Virus record (IMG/VR): IMGVR_UViG_3300028283_000333
Coordinates: 1 to 25,258 of that record
Source: a virus
Length of the DNA: 25,258 nucleotides
Strand: one strand, 5' to 3'
Position 1 is the first letter of the stretch; each line of letters opens with the position of its first letter. A program made the position numbers and the translations under genes. This document shows positions 7,046 through 14,124 of the stretch, piece after piece. Below the pieces are notes generated by a model that saw only the letters and a list, made by a program, of their open reading frames with translations, ran no database searches and was not told the origin of the DNA.

Positions 7046-7278
7046 TTAACACAAACGCAATAATCATAGAGTTTTTCGGGCAGAACTGGATAGGCATTAT
7101 GGTTGCAGTAAATCTGTTGAAAATCATTGCAGTCTTAACCCCATCAAATACTGACGATTCGGCGGTAAAATTACTGTCAGATACTTTCGACATGATTAAA
7201 AGCATGGGCAGTACAATGGGGAACATTGCAAAGTTACCATTTAAAAAGCAGGACGATAAAATTAATGAAAACAAGTGA
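7042..7278 (+). CDS. Small membrane-associated phage protein
   Basis: This 78-residue protein is coupled to the preceding gene by ATGA overlap, with GAGGAA upstream. A hydrophobic N-terminal half (IGIMVAVNLLKIIAVLTPSNTDD) is followed by an amphipathic, basic C-terminus. The LLKIIAVLTPSxTDD text recurs in small phage proteins coded near holins. A lysis-associated role is a guess from position. Confidence 0.55.
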   Translation: MINTNAIIIEFFGQNWIGIMVAVNLLKIIAVLTPSNTDDSAVKLLSDTFDMIKSMGSTMGNIAKLPFKKQDDKINENK

Positions 7279-7420
7279 CAAACCTCCACCTGAATCATAC
7301 TACGACAACTATAGAGTTGCCTACCATCTATACAAAAACTCTGATATCGCGCGTGATATTGCACGGCTGGTAAAGCCGAAGGAAGAACAGAATGTCGATG
7401 AACCGAGACGAGCCCCCTGA
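7265..7420 (+). CDS. Very small hydrophilic protein, unknown
   Basis: This 51-residue product starts at ATG 7265, overlapping the end of the previous gene. The composition is polar and charged (PPPESYYDNYRVAYHLYKN, then IARLVKPKEEQ). An AGGA lies eleven bases upstream, which is rather far. It could be a real linked gene or a chance frame. Confidence 0.4.
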   Translation: MKTSDKPPPESYYDNYRVAYHLYKNSDIARDIARLVKPKEEQNVDEPRRAP

Positions 7421-7607
7421 TACCCGTCTATTCACAATCTCAAAAACATTTGAGTTTGATTGGGATATCTGGTTATCAAATTTATTCAGGAGAAAAAAAC
7501 ATGATCAAAATCCAATTCATAATGAGCCAGATGTGGGAGTTTCTGAAACCATTTATCATGGTGCTGATGAGCAAAATAGGGCCGGTACTGATGGAAGCTG
7601 CAATTGA
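7392..7607 (+). CDS. Possible small protein overlapping holin-like gene
   Basis: A 71-codon frame starts at ATG 7392 with GAAGGAAG upstream. It covers the otherwise empty 80 bp before the holin-like gene but then runs 107 bp into that gene in another frame. The first ~35 residues (FTISKTFEFDWDIWLSNLFRRKK) look protein-like; the rest is probably overprinting. Low certainty. Confidence 0.25.
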   Translation: MSMNRDEPPDTRLFTISKTFEFDWDIWLSNLFRRKKHDQNPIHNEPDVGVSETIYHGADEQNRAGTDGSCN

Positions 7608-7773
7608 TGCGGTGACTGCGGCTGCGGCAAGCGCTCTTGATAACAACGAGAAGCGCTCGTATGCTTTTGATATTATCGTTGACGATTTAAAACAGCAAGG
7701 CATCGAAATAGGTGCATCAGTAATCAACCTGGCGATTGAAGCTGCGGTAGCAAAAGTGAGAAAGAGTTTATGA
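7501..7773 (+). CDS. Holin-like membrane/amphipathic protein
   Basis: The start is ATG 7501, directly after AGGAGAAAAAAAC, a strong site. The 90-residue product has a hydrophobic N-terminal segment (WEFLKPFIMVLMSKIGPVLM), an alanine-rich helix (AAIDAVTAAAASAL), and a C-terminal helix ending SVINLAIEAAVAKVRKSL. The layout recalls the LL-H-type phage holin family, where a short membrane helix precedes a cytoplasmic helical region with an IExAV-like end. It lies just before another membrane protein and the lytic transglycosylase, fitting a lysis cassette. Family assignment is tentative. Confidence 0.55.
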   Translation: MIKIQFIMSQMWEFLKPFIMVLMSKIGPVLMEAAIDAVTAAAASALDNNEKRSYAFDIIVDDLKQQGIEIGASVINLAIEAAVAKVRKSL

Positions 7774-7997
7774 TTTTTGACAACCCGTTAATTACCAAAG
7801 CGCTGATTGCCCTATACGGCGGCTGGATCGCAATATTTTTCATGGTCGTTGGATACCGGCTGCTCGCCGGAATGATGGCATTTGACATCAGTCGTGAGTT
7901 GCTTGAGAAAAATCCTGCTGTCGGGATGGTGGTGTTGGGGATGTTTATCGGCCTGGGGCTTGCGGTTGGCCTTGTTGTCGGTTTATCTCTCTATTGA
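7770..7997 (+). CDS. DUF350-like two-helix membrane protein
   Basis: This 75-residue protein overlaps the previous stop (ATGA). Two membrane helices (about 8-32 and 49-73) are separated by FDISRELLEKNPAVGMVVLGMF. The pattern of an acidic EL followed by EKNPAVG and a Gly-rich helix resembles one DUF350 module. DUF350 proteins are usually longer, so this would be a single-module version. In this place it could act as a holin or antiholin partner of 7501-7773. Confidence 0.5.
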   Translation: MIFDNPLITKALIALYGGWIAIFFMVVGYRLLAGMMAFDISRELLEKNPAVGMVVLGMFIGLGLAVGLVVGLSLY

Positions 7998-8007
7998 TAC
8001 TGTTTTG

Positions 8008-8073
8008 ATGCTGCCCATAGTATTCGTTTTCATTTTAAATGCCGTGGCGGGCATTACAGGAGGTACGCCTTGA
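8008..8073 (+). CDS. Possible 21-residue membrane peptide
   Basis: The frame ATG 8008 to TGA 8073 encodes a hydrophobic peptide (MLPIVFVFILNAVAGITGG). Its stop overlaps the TTG start of the transglycosylase. There is no clear ribosome site of its own. It may be a coupling peptide or a chance frame. Confidence 0.3.
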   Translation: MLPIVFVFILNAVAGITGGTP

Positions 8074-8591
8074 AGATCGTGACTACAGTTGACTCTGTGG
8101 CGTTTACAACAGAATACGATAAGCTTTTCCGTAAATATTCCGAGAAACACTTTGGGGCATCGTTTGATTGGCGATGGTTTAAAGCCCAGGGGATCGCTGA
8201 ATCCATGCTGGACCCGGATGCTGAATCATGGTGTGGAGCCAAGGGCATTATGCAGATAATGCCGGGCACGTTCAAAGACATTCGGCGTGAAAACTCATGG
8301 ATAAAATCAATTGACGATCCGGAACAAAACATTGCAGCCGGGATATATTATGACCAAAAATTATATCTTATGTGGTCGGGGCCACGCCCCGAGGTTGACC
8401 GGATAGCGTTTATGCTCGGGGCATATAATGCCGGGGCAGGGAACATCCTTAAAGCGCAAAAATTATGCGGTGCAGATCCCAACCTGTGGGCGAGTATTAC
8501 CGCTGTCTCTAAAAAAGTTGTCGGCTGGAAAAGCGGCGAAACAATAGGCTATGTGTCCAAGATTATGCGATTGATGTCGGTTGCAATATAA
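8070..8591 (+). CDS. Lytic transglycosylase (SLT domain)
   Basis: The start is TTG at 8070, six bases after a perfect AGGAGG (8058-8063); no ATG start fits better. The 173-residue protein has the soluble lytic transglycosylase layout: AQGIAESMLDPDA with the likely catalytic E44, GIMQIMPGTF at about 59-68, and AFMLGAYNAGAGNI near 112-125. Such enzymes cut the MurNAc-GlcNAc bond of peptidoglycan to form 1,6-anhydro ends. No signal peptide is visible, so it is either an endolysin released by a holin or a virion-associated enzyme. Holin-like genes lie just upstream. Confidence 0.92.
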   Translation: MKIVTTVDSVAFTTEYDKLFRKYSEKHFGASFDWRWFKAQGIAESMLDPDAESWCGAKGIMQIMPGTFKDIRRENSWIKSIDDPEQNIAAGIYYDQKLYLMWSGPRPEVDRIAFMLGAYNAGAGNILKAQKLCGADPNLWASITAVSKKVVGWKSGETIGYVSKIMRLMSVAI

Positions 8592-8609
8592 CGAAAGGCG
8601 GAAAATAAC

Positions 8610-8933
8610 ATGAAACGAATAATATTGATTATGCTGTTTGTGCTGATGATGTCAGTCCCCGCGCTTGCTGCTGAGGCAGATACAGGGGTGTGCGGAAAAT
8701 CGTATATGCTGACGATCGACCACGATTTATATCTGATGAAATTCTCATCGGCATCGTTTGGGCCAGATTGCTCTGGGAATGCTGTGTTTCTGTGGGGGGA
8801 TCAGAAAAAAACTTATCCCTTCATGACAACCGAAATATATTTTATAAAAGTGACAGGGTTGGGCGAGTTTGTGCTGCGAAATAATGAGCTGATTTTTCTG
8901 GATCCTGGGGGGATACGGTTAACTGAATATTAA
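8610..8933 (+). CDS. Small secreted/periplasmic protein
   Basis: This 107-residue protein starts at ATG after AAAGGCGG. Residues 1-21 form a clear signal peptide (basic MKR, hydrophobic core, then PALAAEA for signal peptidase I). The mature part has two cysteines (VCGKSY and DCSGN) that could form a disulfide and is otherwise beta-like. It is the last gene before the terminator. It could be a periplasmic lysis partner or a lysogenic conversion factor; I recognise no family. Confidence 0.65.
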   Translation: MKRIILIMLFVLMMSVPALAAEADTGVCGKSYMLTIDHDLYLMKFSSASFGPDCSGNAVFLWGDQKKTYPFMTTEIYFIKVTGLGEFVLRNNELIFLDPGGIRLTEY

Positions 8934-8961
8934 ATAATATAACAAGATTTATATTAAATGC

Positions 8962-9008
8962 AAAAAGGCAGAACAAACGTTAATCTGTTTGTCCTGCCTT
9001 TTTTTTAT
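8962..9008. terminator. Rho-independent terminator of the late operon
   Basis: A 17-bp stem (AAAAAGGCAGAACAAAC at 8962-8978 with GTTTGTCCTGCCTTTTT at 8987-9003, one A-C mismatch) has an 8-nt loop and a T run to 9006. The A run on the left arm means it can also stop the opposing integrase transcript, so it is bidirectional. Confidence 0.9.
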
Positions 9009-9093
9009 AAGCAGGGGCCACCGAAGCAGCCCCGCGCCCTGGGTCGAAACCATATGGGGTATATTCTGTAAATACCACAAATTATTGAAACAG

Positions 9094-10305
9094 TCACCCG
9101 ATTTTCCGTATAGGTATGACATTCGATAGATTCATTTTTTCCATATCTTTAATCGCGCTCCGCAGCCTATCCGCAGTGATATGGCTGTAGCGTTCAGTAG
9201 TGGTAACGCTTGCATGGCCCAGCAGTTCCTTTACGCGATAAATATCAGCACCAGATTCAAGAAGCCTGCTTGCGTGCGTATGCCTCAAAGAATGGAATAC
9301 GCACTTCAATCTGTTATCATTAATCCCTGTATTCAGCCCCAGAGTATCTACGACATCATCAAAGGTTTTACTGATATGTTTAATCTGGTTCCCGTTTCTA
9401 TCGGGGAATATCAGCGCATCAGGCCCGGTTTTTGGCATCCCGGAAAACAAGTCCTTGATTCGCTCGGTCATGTAAACAGTTCGGTTTTTACCGCTTTTGG
9501 TATCCATGAGTGCCAAAGTCTCCCGCACACAATCGACGTTTTGCCATTGCAGCCCTGCAATTTCCGAAAATCTTGTTCCGGCATCCAGGGAAATAAGCGC
9601 CATTTGATAGGTTGTTACTGAATGTTTTTTCAATTCTTCAAGCAGTCTGTCACATTCATCCGGCGTCAAATACCTTTGCCGCTTGTTATCAAACTTTGGG
9701 ATTTTGACATCCCTGGTGGGTGGATCTACTGCTACAATACCGGCACGGCGTGCATGGTTCCAGACCTGCCGGATTGTGGCGAAACAATATTGAATCATTC
9801 TCGGTGATCTTCCAGCATCAAGCAGATTTTTCTTGATTCGCTCGATGTGAAAACTTGATATGTCTTTCATCGGAATGTTACCGACAACAGGAAAAATCCA
9901 AACGATTCCGTGTTGCTCTTCTTTAACCCAAGTCTCCCGGTCTTTGTGCGTTTTTTGTATCGGCAAATATTCATTTTCAAAAAAAGTTTTGAATGTGATG
10001 TTTACAGCTTCAATTCGTGCCTTTTCAATATTCAAAGCCAGTTTTGCAGCATTTACTACTTTTCTTTTATCTGACAGGGTTTTTTCACCTTCTCCGGTTC
10101 TGGCGTTTCTTTTAAGTTCAGCCAGGGTATCTCTCGCTTTTGTGATCGCCCAACCTTGAGAAGCCCATCCTAAGCCTTCCTCTTTTTCCTTACCATCAAC
10201 TCTGTATCTGATAGAAAAATACCGATCAAGTTGTAATCCATGTTTACGGCTGGCATGTTCCTTATAGCGTACACCTTGTGCTTTTGCTTTAACCCATTTC
10301 GACAC
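9094..10305 (-). CDS. int: Tyrosine-family phage integrase
   Basis: This 403-residue protein starts at GTG preceded by GGGGGTAAG. It has an N-terminal arm-binding segment (FSIRYRVDGKEKEEGLGW), a core-binding domain (about 100-200) and a catalytic domain. Catalytic residues are visible: R245 in DAGTRFSEIAG, H338 and R341 in HSLRHTH, H364 in LLGHAS, and the nucleophile Y373 in TERYSH. It cuts and joins attP and attB by site-specific recombination. The gene is read towards the late-operon terminator, and its 5' end faces the attP core and arm repeats at 10322-10599, the usual int-att arrangement. Confidence 0.97.
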   Translation of the reverse strand: MSKWVKAKAQGVRYKEHASRKHGLQLDRYFSIRYRVDGKEKEEGLGWASQGWAITKARDTLAELKRNARTGEGEKTLSDKRKVVNAAKLALNIEKARIEAVNITFKTFFENEYLPIQKTHKDRETWVKEEQHGIVWIFPVVGNIPMKDISSFHIERIKKNLLDAGRSPRMIQYCFATIRQVWNHARRAGIVAVDPPTRDVKIPKFDNKRQRYLTPDECDRLLEELKKHSVTTYQMALISLDAGTRFSEIAGLQWQNVDCVRETLALMDTKSGKNRTVYMTERIKDLFSGMPKTGPDALIFPDRNGNQIKHISKTFDDVVDTLGLNTGINDNRLKCVFHSLRHTHASRLLESGADIYRVKELLGHASVTTTERYSHITADRLRSAIKDMEKMNLSNVIPIRKIG

Positions 10306-10321
10306 CTTACCCCCATAAAAG

Positions 10322-10599
10322 TTATCCCGTATCTATCCCGTATTTTTTATTGGAAATTAATGATTTATAAGGAAACTTTAGGATGGATATAACACCACAT
10401 CATTTGTAATGTCAATTATTTATTGCTGGTTTAGGAAAGTATGGGAAGTGTCAGGAAATGACATATAAGAGACTGAAAATCCCCGTGTGGGCGGTTCGAT
10501 TCCGTCCCTCGGCACTTGAAAAATCAAGGGGTTACAGCGAAAAGCTGTAACCCCTTTTTTATTGTGACAGATTTTATCCCGTATCTGTCCCGTGTTTTT
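10322..10599. other. Phage attachment site attP with tRNA-Phe 3' core and arm repeats
   Basis: The core 10471-10514 reads as the 3' part of a tRNA-Phe gene: anticodon loop CTGAAAA, stem TCCCC, variable GTGTG, T-arm GGCGG-TTCGATT-CCGTC, acceptor CCTCGGC plus A. The 5' half is absent, and CTT replaces CCA after the A. Outside the core are two copies of a paired repeat, TTATCCCGTATCT[A/G]TCCCGT (10322-10348 and 10574-10599). Each contains two 9-bp units 11 bp apart, as expected for integrase arm sites. A small dyad (TGTCA-ggaaa-TGACA, 10449-10463) borders the core. Because phage genes lie on both sides, this is attP rather than attL or attR. Confidence 0.8.
10526..10560. terminator. Terminator after the tRNA-Phe fragment
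   Basis: A perfect 13-bp stem (AAGGGGTTACAGC at 10526-10538, GCTGTAACCCCTT at 10544-10556) has loop GAAAA and a T tract to 10560. It follows the tRNA fragment as the native terminator of a host tRNA gene would, so it may have been captured with the core. It would also insulate integrase from leftward early transcription. Confidence 0.85.
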
Positions 10600-10629
10600 C
10601 ATCCAATGGGTAAAATATCCAAGGTATCG

Positions 10630-10878
10630 TTATTTGTTTTTTTTACGTGCTGCCCATGAACTTGACGATCTGGACTTCAACCATTCGATCAAGCCCGTCA
10701 CTGGATAACAGACATGCCCACCGATTAATATTTTCCCGACAGGCCCTCTCTGGGCACAATCTTCATTCGCAAGAAATTTTGGTGAATATACTCCACCAGT
10801 AAACTCACTGATTGCTCCCCGAGCGCAAATCGTTGACGGCCATTTATCCGCCATTGCATCTATACAATTTATTTCCAT
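10630..10878 (-). CDS. Excisionase-like helix-turn-helix protein
   Basis: This 82-residue protein contains FTGGVYSPKFLANEDCAQRGP followed by KILIGGHVCYPVTGLIEWLKSR. This is the winged-helix text typical of small AlpA/excisionase-like (HTH_17-type) proteins. The tail is basic (SSSSWAARKKNK). It lies immediately beyond attP and is read towards it, the usual place for the directionality factor that assists integrase in excision. The excisionase role is inferred from fold and position. Confidence 0.7.
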   Translation of the reverse strand: MEINCIDAMADKWPSTICARGAISEFTGGVYSPKFLANEDCAQRGPVGKILIGGHVCYPVTGLIEWLKSRSSSSWAARKKNK

Positions 10879-10890
10879 GGTGCCTCGCTT

Positions 10891-11562
10891 TTAATCAACA
10901 TGTTTCGATAATATAAAAAGTATTTGCATTGCTGGTGTCCTGAACTCACGTTTTGCGGCGTCTAAAACCGATTTCAACATGTCTGGATGATACGAAAAAT
11001 CTAACGTTACCGAATGATCATAATCACAGATAAAATCTTTTGTGAGCGGAAAGTCGTCACTCCCATAAACCGGATTTATTGAAACACCAGGCGGCAGTCC
11101 AGCCGGCAATCTCGGTGGCTCAGCTTTAATCTTTACCGTTGATATTTTCGCTTCGGATTTCTTTGATTCTGCTGTTATTCTTTTTCTCACTGCCTGACAT
11201 TTTTTACACGTCCGTTCCCTGCCTCCAATGCAATCAATACTTTTATAAAAATCTTCCATTGGTAATACTTCTTTGCAGATACGGCAGACTCTTGTCGTTT
11301 CATTCTCATTAACTGTGATCGTTTCAATCTCTTCTGTAAACATTTTGACTCCTTTTTTTACTTGTTGGCAGTTTCCGCATGTATCAGAGTACTGCGCACG
11401 GTATTGGTTTACGCCGTTGTATTTTGCCAGTTCTTGACGACGTTCGCAGGCAGAACGTAACATCTTGCAATGATATATATTACAAAACCAGTCGTAATTT
11501 ATGGCTGGCAATGCTGTTTTATGCAAATCTTGCATCATTTCTAACTCCATATTTGGTTCCAT
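10891..11562 (-). CDS. Zinc-binding protein of unknown function
   Basis: This 223-residue protein has two parts with cysteines. An N-terminal region holds single cysteines (WFCNIYHCKML, SACERRQ, CGNCQQV). A clearer zinc ribbon at about 90-125 reads CRICKEVLPMEDFYKS, then CIGGRERTCKKCQAVRKR, a layout seen in phage and HNH-linked zinc ribbons. The C-terminal 80 residues have no motif that I recognise. It overlaps the upstream gene by 22 bp. DNA or RNA binding is likely; no catalytic residues are evident. Confidence 0.6.
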   Translation of the reverse strand: MEPNMELEMMQDLHKTALPAINYDWFCNIYHCKMLRSACERRQELAKYNGVNQYRAQYSDTCGNCQQVKKGVKMFTEEIETITVNENETTRVCRICKEVLPMEDFYKSIDCIGGRERTCKKCQAVRKRITAESKKSEAKISTVKIKAEPPRLPAGLPPGVSINPVYGSDDFPLTKDFICDYDHSVTLDFSYHPDMLKSVLDAAKREFRTPAMQILFILSKHVD

Positions 11563-12011
11563 ATATCAGCGGCCTTCATCCCCTCAATAGCGCACTCAGG
11601 ATATTCCCCCAAATCAGAAAACCGTTCATAAATATCAACTTCTGTTGCAATTAATCTCTCTATCGCTTCAATCTTCCGGGTATCGGCGTTGTGCGCCACA
11701 AGTTCACTCCTTACACATTCGAGTTGTTCGGTAGAAAAAATTAAATAGTTGTGGATGTGTAGATTTTTATGATCCCAACCCATTTCATCACAGAATAGAG
11801 TTATTTTTTTCTGGACAAGAGCAATTTCCTTTTGGTTTAAATCCCCAGGGAATGCAGCAAGCGCGGCCATTGCAGCAGTATCCATACTTGCATACAACCC
11901 TGCTGCGATAACGTCATCTGCCGAGGCTTCTATGGCTTTTTCTGCTATAGCTGAGGCTATTGCTATTTTAGATATAATTTTTATAAGTGCTCTCACTTTC
12001 AAACCCCTCAC
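11541..12011 (-). CDS. Hypothetical helical protein
   Basis: This 156-residue protein starts at GTG 12011 overlapping the preceding stop (GTGA), so it is probably translationally coupled. The N-terminus is strikingly Ala/Ile-rich (KIAIASAIAEKAIEASADD) and the rest is helical with scattered charges. Two-thirds through, CDEMGWDHKNLHIHNY has clustered His/Asp residues, but no family pattern is clear. Confidence 0.6.
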   Translation of the reverse strand: MRGLKVRALIKIISKIAIASAIAEKAIEASADDVIAAGLYASMDTAAMAALAAFPGDLNQKEIALVQKKITLFCDEMGWDHKNLHIHNYLIFSTEQLECVRSELVAHNADTRKIEAIERLIATEVDIYERFSDLGEYPECAIEGMKAADIWNQIWS

Positions 12012-12658
12012 GCATAGACTTCGTTACTACCCCAGATTTCGCTTTGGATGTTGTAACTGTGTTGGTTGCAGGCATTACAGAATATCCGAGGCATTCCCCG
12101 ACCGCCCCATGCTGGTGCGTATCTCCGTTGGTATATTATGCTACATCTCGGGCATTTTGTTAAAATGACCTCTTTCGAGATTTCCTGTTCTTGTCCAGTT
12201 TCGATGGCACGTCGAGACTTTTGTAGCGTTATGTGGTGGTTTTTTAGACATTTTATATCCTGGCATATTTGGGATCTGCTATTTTTAGGGGCAAACATTT
12301 TTCCACAATAGATACATGGCCTGTCATCAAATTCATTTATCCTCGTTTTACTCGCACACCTATCCGAACAATATTTATTCCTGAATTTTGTTGTTATTTC
12401 GATTCCACAAATCAAACATTTTTTATATTTCAACACCGGAACATGGATGGCTTTACATCCCGGTCTTCCGCAGGCAACAGAATTAGACTGCTTCGGCGTA
12501 AACATTTTTCCGCAGTTTTTACAGGGTATCGCTTCATAAGCTACAATCGGTTTTCTGTGCCGATTATTCCTATCTTTGCACGAACATGCGTCAGAACAGA
12601 ACCTTGTCCTTGCGCTTGCTTCTGGTATTTCTGTTTCACAAAAAAGACATTTCTTCAT
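12008..12658 (-). CDS. Multi-zinc-finger protein
   Basis: This 216-residue protein starts at ATG 12658 after AAAGGA; the frame extends further upstream but into the previous gene. It carries repeated short zinc knuckles: CLFCETEIP with FCSDACSCKDR, PCKNCGKMFTPK with ACGRPGCK, CLICGIEI with YCSDRCASKTR, PCIYCGKMFAPK with ICQDIKCLK, and a last CPRCS with FCNACN. The alternating CxxCGKxFxP and CSDxC units look like internal duplication of a two-finger unit. The role is probably nucleic-acid or protein binding; no catalytic domain is seen. Confidence 0.65.
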   Translation of the reverse strand: MKKCLFCETEIPEASARTRFCSDACSCKDRNNRHRKPIVAYEAIPCKNCGKMFTPKQSNSVACGRPGCKAIHVPVLKYKKCLICGIEITTKFRNKYCSDRCASKTRINEFDDRPCIYCGKMFAPKNSRSQICQDIKCLKNHHITLQKSRRAIETGQEQEISKEVILTKCPRCSIIYQRRYAPAWGGRGMPRIFCNACNQHSYNIQSEIWGSNEVYA

Positions 12659-12669
12659 TTTCAATTCCT

Positions 12670-13041
12670 TTAAAAACACCGTTGAGTATATGACCAACCA
12701 GCATGAACTCCCCACTGCGAAGCCATAGCATCAGCTATCCCTGCGTATGCCCTTGATCTATTTTTCCATCTGTCTGGCGAAGGCGGTTCAAAATAATTTT
12801 TTTGTTCTCTTCCTGATACTATATTCGTTGGCTTTAATTTCACCAAACCTTTTAACCAAAGACACGTTGCCTTTTGATATGGATCACCAAATTGATATGG
12901 CTGGATTATCTGATCTGGTTTCCTGATTGCGGTAGAAATTATACTGACAGGATTTTCGATAGCAATTCTGTCAATAGGTGCATTAAATAACATTTTCACA
13001 AAATCAAGAGCCGCCGCTTGTCTGCCGTCTTTCCTTAATAA
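12670..13041 (-). pseudogene. C-terminal remnant of a phage DNA-methyltransferase-like gene
   Basis: An ATG at 12999 would give 109 residues. Homology-like text continues upstream of it in frame (KDGRQAAALDFVKM) until a TAA at 13056-13054. The visible part (APIDRIAIENPVSIIST, then RKPDQIIQPYQFGDP, KATCLWLKGLVKL, GIADAMASQWG) matches the C-terminal portion of phage proteins usually annotated as cytosine-methyltransferase-like. The N-terminal SAM-binding half is missing. Its 5' side is fused to the broken DUF1566 copy (13004-13210) at about 13040, showing a deletion junction. A short product could still be made but is unlikely to be an active enzyme. Confidence 0.6.
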
Positions 13042-13210
13042 TGCTATTTAATTCAGTCAGCAATGGTAGCCGCCAGTCGGTATAACCTGCGAGTTGTAGT
13101 TTTTCGCAATATGACAAAGCATCCTTCCAAGACATAAACATTGCTGTTTCTTACTGCCACATCAGACTGGTGGTTTCGTCGGTTACAGTACCGTTGCCGT
13201 TGTCGATCAT
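13004..13210 (-). pseudogene. Third DUF1566 copy, broken by in-frame stop and truncated
   Basis: The ATG at 13210 overlaps the stop of the upstream copy. Translation gives MIDNGNGTVTDETTSLMWQ, then TAA (13153-13151), where the intact copies have CAA (Gln). The frame then continues ETAMFMSWKDALSYCEKLQL and AGYTDWRLPLLTELN. Similarity ends near 13040, where the methyltransferase remnant begins, so the C-terminal half of the domain is gone. It is a nonsense-mutated, 3'-truncated paralogue of the two genes upstream. Confidence 0.75.
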
Positions 13211-13581
13211 TGTTTTCCTCCCCGAATAGCGCGGACATAATAACTGTATTTTTTGGTTTCCAGGCCGTCATGGCCATATTCGAAGTTCACTCCCCACGCA
13301 TAATCCTCATTGAGTGCAGCGGTAGTAGAAGACCAATAAAATGACGACTTCGCATCCAGAAAGTACTTTGTATTGATTGCCGGATTATAGCGGCTGTAGT
13401 CCACCAGACTTAGTAATTCCTTGATGGTAGGCAGCCGCCAGTCTGTATGGCCGCCAAGATTCAGCCTCTCACAATAAGATAGTGCCTGTCTCCATGACAT
13501 CATGTTGTTTTGTATCGTTTCTTGTTGCCACATAAGACCGGTGGCTTCATCGGTTACAGTACCGTTGCCATTATCAATCAT
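13207..13581 (-). CDS. DUF1566 (Lcl-type C-type-lectin-like) protein, copy 2
   Basis: This 124-residue protein consists of one DUF1566 domain: DEATGLMWQQE, SWRQALSYCERLNLGGHTDWRLPTIKELLSLVDYS, SSFYWSSTTAALNEDYAWGVNF and YYVRAIRGG. The domain shares the C-type-lectin-like/FGE fold and is usually found in secreted or surface proteins, but no signal peptide is seen here. Its start and stop overlap the flanking copies by ATGA, so the three are one translational unit. It is closely similar to copy 1 and the pair arose by tandem duplication. Function in the phage is unknown. Confidence 0.85.
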   Translation of the reverse strand: MIDNGNGTVTDEATGLMWQQETIQNNMMSWRQALSYCERLNLGGHTDWRLPTIKELLSLVDYSRYNPAINTKYFLDAKSSFYWSSTTAALNEDYAWGVNFEYGHDGLETKKYSYYVRAIRGGKQ

Positions 13582-13955
13582 TTTTCCTCCCCTCGAACAG
13601 CGCGGACATACAAACTGACGTTCTTATAGTTCATGTAGTCGTGGCCGTTGTAGAAATACACGCTCCAAGCAAGGAGCGTATCGCTTGCGTAGGTAGTAGA
13701 AGACCAATAAAGGGACGAAACAACCGCAGTTAGAAAGTAAGCCGTATCAATCGCTGGATTATGTCGCCTGTAATCCACCAGGCTTATTAATTCTTTAATG
13801 GTAGGTAGCCGCCAGTCAGTATGGCCTCCAAGATTCAGCCTCTCACAATAAGATAGTGCCTGTATCCATGACATCGTGTTGTTTGGTATCGTTTCCTGCT
13901 GCCACATCAGACCGGTGGATTCGTCGGTTACTGTACCATTGTCGTTATCAATCAT
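13578..13955 (-). CDS. DUF1566 (Lcl-type C-type-lectin-like) protein, copy 1
   Basis: The start is taken at ATG 13955 (MIDNDNGTVTDE), which aligns with the other copies and has GAAAGGG upstream; a longer frame from 13976 lies in the previous gene. The 125-residue product has the same blocks as copy 2 (TGLMWQQETI, SYCERLNLGGHTDWRLPTIK, SLYWSSTTYASDTLLAW, LYVRAVRGEE). It diverges most in the segment between YWSSTT and YVRA, the ligand-side loops of the fold. Confidence 0.85.
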   Translation of the reverse strand: MIDNDNGTVTDESTGLMWQQETIPNNTMSWIQALSYCERLNLGGHTDWRLPTIKELISLVDYRRHNPAIDTAYFLTAVVSSLYWSSTTYASDTLLAWSVYFYNGHDYMNYKNVSLYVRAVRGEEK

Positions 13956-14122
13956 GGTTTCCCTTTCAGTTTGCATGTTGCCGACTTAAAAAATGCCAGT
14001 CTATCGTTCTTAATTTTCCATGAACTATCCAAAGATGTCAGTATTGCATCAACGATAGACTGATTGTCTGTTTTTTGGTATTCGCCGTCCAATTCCAGTT
14101 CGATTTCAACGATTGCTCTCAT
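13952..14122 (-). CDS. Small protein upstream of DUF1566 array
   Basis: This 56-residue frame has a strong CCAGGAG site before ATG 14122. It ends in ATGA overlap with DUF1566 copy 1, so it probably leads that translational unit. The sequence (MRAIVEIELELDGEYQKTDN, then SSWKIKNDRLAFFKSATCK) suggests a short beta-alpha protein. No family recognised. Confidence 0.55.
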   Translation of the reverse strand: MRAIVEIELELDGEYQKTDNQSIVDAILTSLDSSWKIKNDRLAFFKSATCKLKGKP

Positions 14123-14124
14123 TA

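Noticed and set aside
9181-10159. Forward frames across the integrase gene
   Set aside because: They are antisense shadows of the integrase, have no ribosome sites and show no protein family pattern.
13053-13277. 74-codon minus-strand frame between copy 2 and the broken DUF1566 copy
   Set aside because: It runs out of frame through both DUF1566 sequences; the in-frame relic at 13004-13210 explains the DNA better.
13004-13955. DUF1566 copies as additional DGR targets
   Set aside because: The fold class is right, but the copies show no gap-free similarity to TR and their differences are not confined to template adenines.
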